NCBI GenBank assembly: GCA_017610385.1
Contig: JAFCCC010000002.1
Coordinates: 62,001 to 126,000, forward strand
Origin: Candidatus Nanohalarchaeota archaeon
Lineage (GTDB): Archaea; Nanohalarchaeota; Nanosalinia; Nanosalinales; JAFCCC01
Direction of reading: 5' to 3'
DNA: 64,000 nucleotides
A program made the position numbers and the translations under genes. Positions 60,412 through 64,000 of this stretch are shown piece after piece. Numbering within the stretch: position 1 is the stretch's first letter; each line of letters starts with the position of its first letter. The notes under the pieces were generated by a model. The model searched no databases and was not told where the DNA came from. It saw nothing but the letters and a program-made list of their open reading frames with translations.

Positions 60412-61773
60412 ATGCCGTTTGAAGAAACTAAAAAGTTGGAAGGTCATGAAGAACAGGTTTTCATAAAAAGAATTTTAGTTTCATTATCTCTTGCAGTTGT
60501 TTCTTGGGTTTTAACTCCGGGTCTGATTTATGAACAAAGAATTGTTCTTTGTATAACTGTCTTAAGCGTATTATTGTGGGCGACTGCGGCTATTCCGTTA
60601 TATATCACATCTTTGCTTTTGCCGATCTGGTTAACGTTATTTGGACTTTATTTGCCAATTAAAATTTTGCCTTTGTTTTTTGATCCAGTAATTGTTCTTT
60701 TATTGGGTGGATTATTAATTGCAAGAGCGATGCATAATCTAAAATTAGATGAGAAAATTGCTATAACATTGGTTTCTTTGGCTACGAATACAAAAAATAT
60801 TGTGATATTTTTGATGATTACAACAGCTTTTCTTTCAATGTGGATGTCCAATACAGCTACAACCGCATTAATGCTTCCTATAGGAATAGTTCTTTTGAAG
60901 AAATTAAAATTGGAAACCAAAATTTATGCGAAAGTTGTGGTGTTGGGTATTGCGTTTGCAGCGAATATTGGAGGAATTGCTACCTTAGTTGGCTCTCCGC
61001 CGAACGCATTAACTGCTGGCTTTTTAAAAGAATTAACTGGGAATGTAATTACTTTTGGAGGGTGGATGATGTATGCCTTGCCTCTAACTATATTATTATT
61101 ACCTATTTGTTGGAATTTATTGTGGTATTGGTTTAAACCAGAATTTAAAGAAGTACAAATTAAAAAAGAAAAATTTAAAATAGGAGGGAAAGAAAGAATT
61201 TTTAGTTTAATTTTCTTCTTGACAATTGTGGCTTGGTTAACTACTCCACTTCATGGAGTTTCTAGTTCAATTATTGCTTTAGGATCTGCTATTATACTTT
61301 TACTTCTTAGATTCATTAAAAAAGAAGATTTAAGTAAGATTAGCTGGTCCACCTTGTTTTTGGTGGGTGGAGGGCTAATTCTTGGCCACGCCATTGTTGA
61401 ATCCGGATTATCAAAAAGTTTTATTCAGTTATTAGGTAATAGTTTACTTACTCAACCATTATGGATTATAGCTTATGGCTTAATTGCAGTTGCAATGTTC
61501 TGGGGGGTTTTTATTTCTAATACTGCTGCGGCTGCGTTAATTGTTCCTTTAATTATCCCACTATCTGCACTTTTGGGAGTTAATCCTATAATTTACGCTG
61601 TATCAGTAGGGATCGCTGTCTCATTAACTTTTATTTTTCCAATAGATACGCCTCCATTGGCCCTGGCTTATGCTACGGGGTATATAAAAATTAAAGATAT
61701 GCTGAAAGTTGGATTAGTTATGACTTTGATTTCTTTAATTTTGGTTGGGTTGTTTGCTTTATTTATTTGGTGA
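60412..61773 (+). CDS. DASS/SLC13-family anion transporter
   Basis: About 453 residues from ATG 60412; upstream codons are unlikely because a TTTATAATA box sits about 27 nt before this ATG. Eleven or so transmembrane helices contain the two hallmark SNT motifs in an inverted repeat: WMSNTATTALMLPIGIVL and FISNTAAAALIVPLIIPL, plus LVGSPPNALTAGFL. The family imports dicarboxylates, citrate or sulfate with sodium or exports in exchange. The substrate is not readable. Confidence 0.88.
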   Translation: MPFEETKKLEGHEEQVFIKRILVSLSLAVVSWVLTPGLIYEQRIVLCITVLSVLLWATAAIPLYITSLLLPIWLTLFGLYLPIKILPLFFDPVIVLLLGGLLIARAMHNLKLDEKIAITLVSLATNTKNIVIFLMITTAFLSMWMSNTATTALMLPIGIVLLKKLKLETKIYAKVVVLGIAFAANIGGIATLVGSPPNALTAGFLKELTGNVITFGGWMMYALPLTILLLPICWNLLWYWFKPEFKEVQIKKEKFKIGGKERIFSLIFFLTIVAWLTTPLHGVSSSIIALGSAIILLLLRFIKKEDLSKISWSTLFLVGGGLILGHAIVESGLSKSFIQLLGNSLLTQPLWIIAYGLIAVAMFWGVFISNTAAAALIVPLIIPLSALLGVNPIIYAVSVGIAVSLTFIFPIDTPPLALAYATGYIKIKDMLKVGLVMTLISLILVGLFALFIW

Positions 61774-61850
61774 GGTCCGAGTACTCGGATATCTTGATTT
61801 TATTGGCTTTTAGAAATATTTATAAGAATACTACCACTTATAAATAATAA

Positions 61851-62576
61851 ATGCCAGAAAATACGGTAGATGATGTATGGAATGCCTTTAAGGTTGATGA
61901 CGTATGGAATGCCTTTAAGGTTGATCTTTCTAGAAGAGATTGTCCAGTAGGTTTAACTCCGAAGAAATTCGAAGGTGGAGAATTAATCTATGGTCCAGAA
62001 GATGCAGATCAAATTCTATATCTTATTTCAGGGTATGCAAAAGGAATAAAATATGGTGGGAGGGTTCTTATCGTGGATATTTTTGGTCCTGCCACAATTA
62101 TCGGCGAATTAAGAATACCAGAAGCTCATGAAGAAATAGAATATCAGACATTAATCAGAGGAACATATGAATCTGCATCTTTAACAGATTTTAAAATATT
62201 TTTAGCAAATAATCCAGAATATGTTTTTCCATTATTGGTAAACAATTTAAGAAATTCTAATAACTTTATTAATAAAATATCTCATTTCGACATGGAGCAA
62301 ACTTCAAAAAGGATTTCTTACATTTTAGGTGAATTAATGGATTGTTTTGGAGAACAAACAGATAGAGGTACAATACTTCCGTTTCCAGTAACACATGAAG
62401 AAATAGGTCAATTAATAGGGCGTGCTAGAGAAAATGTTACTCTAGAATTAAATAGATTAACCGAATATGGAATTGTAGACATAAAGAGGAGAGATATTGC
62501 AGTTATAGACCTTGAAAAATTGAAAAGTTGGCCAAATTTGTCTAAATCAAAATTTAAAGAAACCTATCAATCCTAA
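61851..62576 (+). CDS. CRP/FNR-like transcriptional regulator
   Basis: A 241-residue protein with a cNMP-binding-type beta barrel (GGELIYGPEDADQILYLISG; FGPATIIGELRIPEAH), a long dimerisation helix and a C-terminal HTH_Crp domain (VTHEEIGQLIGRARENVTLE; LNRLTEYGIVDIKRRDIAV). No FNR-type cysteine cluster is visible at the N-terminus; Cys26-like and others are isolated. Residues 6-23 repeat VDDVWNAFK twice. CRP/FNR proteins are bacterial in origin and rare in archaea. Its proximity to the hydrogenase gene makes that a candidate target. A leaderless start follows a TATTTATAAG box. Confidence 0.88.
   Translation: MPENTVDDVWNAFKVDDVWNAFKVDLSRRDCPVGLTPKKFEGGELIYGPEDADQILYLISGYAKGIKYGGRVLIVDIFGPATIIGELRIPEAHEEIEYQTLIRGTYESASLTDFKIFLANNPEYVFPLLVNNLRNSNNFINKISHFDMEQTSKRISYILGELMDCFGEQTDRGTILPFPVTHEEIGQLIGRARENVTLELNRLTEYGIVDIKRRDIAVIDLEKLKSWPNLSKSKFKETYQS
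61866..61919 (+). repeat. 27-bp in-frame tandem duplication in the CRP-like gene
   Basis: Two adjacent 27-bp copies each encode VDDVWNAFK; they differ at two positions, both silent (GTA/GTT and GAT/GAC). The duplication lengthens the N-terminus by nine residues before the sensor barrel. Confidence 0.85.
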
Positions 62577-62717
62577 AATTAATGTAAGTAACCCTATTGC
62601 CAACAATAGATGACCAAGCCAATCATCTTTAACGTGTTTGTTTGTTAGAAGTGTATGTGCGTATTTTACTATTCCTAAAAAAATAGGTATTGCAGTCAAC
62701 AGAATTCTTGCATCCAT
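62547..62717 (-). CDS. 56-residue two-helix membrane protein
   Basis: A small gene overlapping the 3' end of the regulator gene by 30 nt encodes MDARILLTAIPIFLGIVKYA, a polar turn (HTLLTNKHVKDDW) and a second helix LGHLLLAIGLLTLILGLIGF. The composition is that of a real hairpin membrane protein. An ATTATTTAAA box about 25 nt upstream of ATG 62717 implies a leaderless start. Family unknown. Confidence 0.6.
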   Translation of the reverse strand: MDARILLTAIPIFLGIVKYAHTLLTNKHVKDDWLGHLLLAIGLLTLILGLIGFFKF

Positions 62718-62803
62718 GGTAAAAAGTTAACTTCTGTTGTTTAAATAATTTAATAAAATAAAAAAAGGAAAAGAGATGATTTGATTATTTTGTTCCTCTA
62801 ATC

Positions 62804-63001
62804 TTAATCTTTTGTTTCTATGATCTTAATTGCACCAACAGGACATGCTGCTTCAGCATCTTTGTTGCATCCAACAACATCTAGATTTATCTCTATTGGA
62901 TTTGACTTTCCTTCTGAGGTCATTTCCCAATTATTTGGACAAATTGCAGCACAAGAACCACAACCAATACATGCTACTTTGTCGTGTTTTATTACAAACA
63001 T
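62804..63001 (-). CDS. [4Fe-4S] ferredoxin
   Basis: A 65-residue ferredoxin of the Pyrococcus type: VACIGCGSCAAICPNNWEM supplies three cluster ligands, and AACPVGAIKII the fourth. Two further cysteines (ICP and VVGC) match the positions of the disulfide in such single-cluster ferredoxins. It is the probable electron carrier between IorAB and the hydrogenase. The start follows AAGGTGAAATT. Confidence 0.93.
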   Translation of the reverse strand: MFVIKHDKVACIGCGSCAAICPNNWEMTSEGKSNPIEINLDVVGCNKDAEAACPVGAIKIIETKD

Positions 63002-63036
63002 AATTTCACCTTCTTCTAGTATGGAGTTGCGCGCTA

Positions 63037-63309
63037 TTAATAGTTTGTGGGTCTGGGCAAATAATCAGAGTCTAATTTCATCATAAGTTCGTCGTATATT
63101 CCTTGTACGGGATTTCTGAACTTGGAACCGTGTTGCTCAAGAAATTGCGTGGCCAATACTCCACAAAGATATGGTTGCGCAAAACCAATAACACCTAAGG
63201 CTGCAGCAGAAAACAACATTGATTCAGAAGAAAGTACATGGGTTGTTATCTCAAACGAAGTATCTGAAACTGCACCCAGTACATTCTTAATAATATCTAA
63301 AACAACCAT
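63037..63309 (-). CDS. Hypothetical protein divergent from the hydrogenase gene
   Basis: A 90-residue protein from ATG 63309, chosen because TTTAGTGATTCAA, the recurring GTGAT motif, precedes it. It is moderately hydrophobic (MLFSAAALGVIGFAQPYLCG) and may form an amphipathic helical domain. No family is recognised. It shares the intergenic region and its TAGAAT boxes with the hydrogenase small-subunit gene, so co-regulation is possible. Confidence 0.6.
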   Translation of the reverse strand: MVVLDIIKNVLGAVSDTSFEITTHVLSSESMLFSAAALGVIGFAQPYLCGVLATQFLEQHGSKFRNPVQGIYDELMMKLDSDYLPRPTNY

Positions 63310-63341
63310 TTGAATCACTAAATTCCCCAGAACCAACCCAT

Positions 63342-63411
63342 TAGAATATAGTATTAGATAGAATATAAAGATTCTATAAAGAAATCCTAAGGTATAAAAA
63401 TTCTATAGAAT
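63342..63411. promoter_or_regulatory. Cluster of TAGAAT/ATTCTA boxes, candidate operators
   Basis: Five copies of the hexamer lie within 70 bp: TAGAAT at 63342 and 63359, ATTCTA at 63371 and 63400, and TAGAAT at 63406. Two pairs form inverted repeats: TAGAAT-6-ATTCTA (63359-63376) and the contiguous ATTCTATAGAAT (63400-63411). They occupy the space between divergent promoters. Confidence 0.5.
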
Positions 63412-63473
63412 AGTGCTGAAGCAACAGATTGACAGTAATAAAAGTAATATACTCAGAGATTTAATTTAGCTTT

Positions 63474-64000
63474 ATGCAAAAAAAACCGTCATTAGGCTTT
63501 TTCTCATTCACCGGTTGCTCTGGATGTGAATTTACTGTTTTGTTTATTGATGGCATATTAGATATTCTAGATAAATTTAATATAGAATATTTTCATTTGC
63601 TGAAAGAGAAAAATAGAGAAGCGCAATATGATTTGGCATTTGTTGAGGGTGCAATAACAACTAAAAGAGAGATTGAAAAACTAAAACGAATTAGAAAACA
63701 AAGCAAATTTTTAGTTGCAATGGGTGCCTGCGCTACTCACGGAGGAATTCCGATTCAACGAAATTTTATTGAAAAAAAAGAATTACAAAAATATGTTTAC
63801 AATCAAAAAATGTTGAAAGATTCTATTGATGTTGCGCCGATAGACAAATTCATCAAAGTGGATCATTATTTATATGGATGTCCAATCATTAAATCAGAAT
63901 TTATTGAGTTTATTGAGGCATATTTGAAAGGTAAGAAAAAAGAACAGTTTAAAGGGCCAGTTTGCATGGAATGTCCTAGAAGAGGTAAAGACTGTTTCTT
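63474..64000 (+). CDS. [NiFe]-hydrogenase small subunit (HydD/20-kDa type), 5' part
   Basis: The gene starts at ATG 63474 and runs off the right edge after 175 codons. SFTGCSGCEFTVLFIDGILD carries the CxxC proximal-cluster ligands, FLVAMGACATHGGIPIQ the third, and LYGCPIIKSEF the fourth; PVCMECPRRGKDCF begins an additional Cys-rich tail. This is the delta subunit of cytosolic sulfhydrogenase-type (group 3) hydrogenases, which couple with ferredoxin or NAD(P). HypA and an Mrp-type ATPase for nickel insertion lie 6 kb upstream. The large subunit would be expected next, outside the window. Confidence 0.9.
   Translation, partial: MQKKPSLGFFSFTGCSGCEFTVLFIDGILDILDKFNIEYFHLLKEKNREAQYDLAFVEGAITTKREIEKLKRIRKQSKFLVAMGACATHGGIPIQRNFIEKKELQKYVYNQKMLKDSIDVAPIDKFIKVDHYLYGCPIIKSEFIEFIEAYLKGKKKEQFKGPVCMECPRRGKDCF

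Noticed and set aside
62820-63086. Plus-strand frame across the ferredoxin gene
   Set aside because: Antisense to an unmistakable ferredoxin with all cluster cysteines.
1-64000. Prophage, integrase or complete insertion sequence
   Set aside because: No integrase, terminase, capsid or full transposase is visible; only one transposase fragment was found.

Overview
The window reads as an AT-rich archaeal chromosome segment, most likely from a DPANN archaeon of the Woesearchaeota/Pacearchaeota kind. The archaeal assignment is seen directly: transcription factor TFB, a short histone, aMBF1, ribosomal protein S17e, the C/D-box sRNP protein Nop5, Trm1, the ribosome-recycling ATPase ABCE1/RLI, a PIN-ATPase-KH protein, and TTTATATA boxes about 25-30 nt before many starts (often leaderless). 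The DPANN placement is an inference from the many uncharacterised soluble and surface proteins, membrane-tethered nucleases, overlapping small operons and bacterial-type imports (DnaK/DnaJ/GrpE, a CRP/FNR-like regulator). No rRNA, CRISPR array or complete mobile element is visible. One tRNA (Leu, anticodon GAG) is clear.

Layout. 0-6.5 kb: a large secreted beta-propeller/beta-helix protein, a secreted coiled-coil protein, Nop5, a small membrane protein with a YbjQ-family protein, and a membrane-anchored thermonuclease with a lamin-tail domain. 6.5-9.2 kb: a debris zone with a transposase remnant, an Apea-like HEPN gene and a frameshifted pseudogene. 9.2-17 kb: S17e, a second anchored nuclease, histone, TFB, an MNT/HEPN toxin-antitoxin pair bounded by two copies of the TFB 3' end, an MGMT-like protein, a NifX-like/permease operon and Trm1. 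17-30.5 kb: a RelBE-type pair, a phosphoribosyltransferase, an aminotransferase, a giant surface protein, a ThiI-like protein, aMBF1, RLI, a ThyX-like protein and unknowns. 30.5-46 kb: an unusual block. Three small coiled-coil proteins diverge from three large cytosolic proteins (unknown, TIM-barrel-like, nucleotidyltransferase), followed by a membrane/VWA/Cys-rich surface set and the PIN-ATPase. 46-53 kb: HAD proteins, a second RelBE pair, unknowns, a 47-residue ribbon-helix-helix protein, and indolepyruvate:ferredoxin oxidoreductase. 53-58 kb: GrpE-DnaK-DnaJ, HypA with an Mrp-type ATPase, and a third RelE pair. 58.5-64 kb: endonuclease III, a deaminase, tRNA-Leu within an array of hairpins, a DASS transporter, a CRP-like regulator, a ferredoxin and, at the right edge, the start of a [NiFe]-hydrogenase small subunit.

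How it fits together. The right end suggests a fermentative, ferredoxin-based lifestyle: an aminotransferase plus IorAB can convert aromatic amino acids to acyl-CoA and reduced ferredoxin, and a soluble hydrogenase matured by HypA and its ATPase could dispose of electrons. The anchored nucleases and the phosphoribosyltransferase fit nucleotide scavenging. These are inferences from gene content. Candidates for undescribed biology are the 30.5-43.6 kb block, the TFB-associated toxin-antitoxin insertion, the covarying hairpins around tRNA-Leu and the repeated TAGAAT boxes before the hydrogenase gene.
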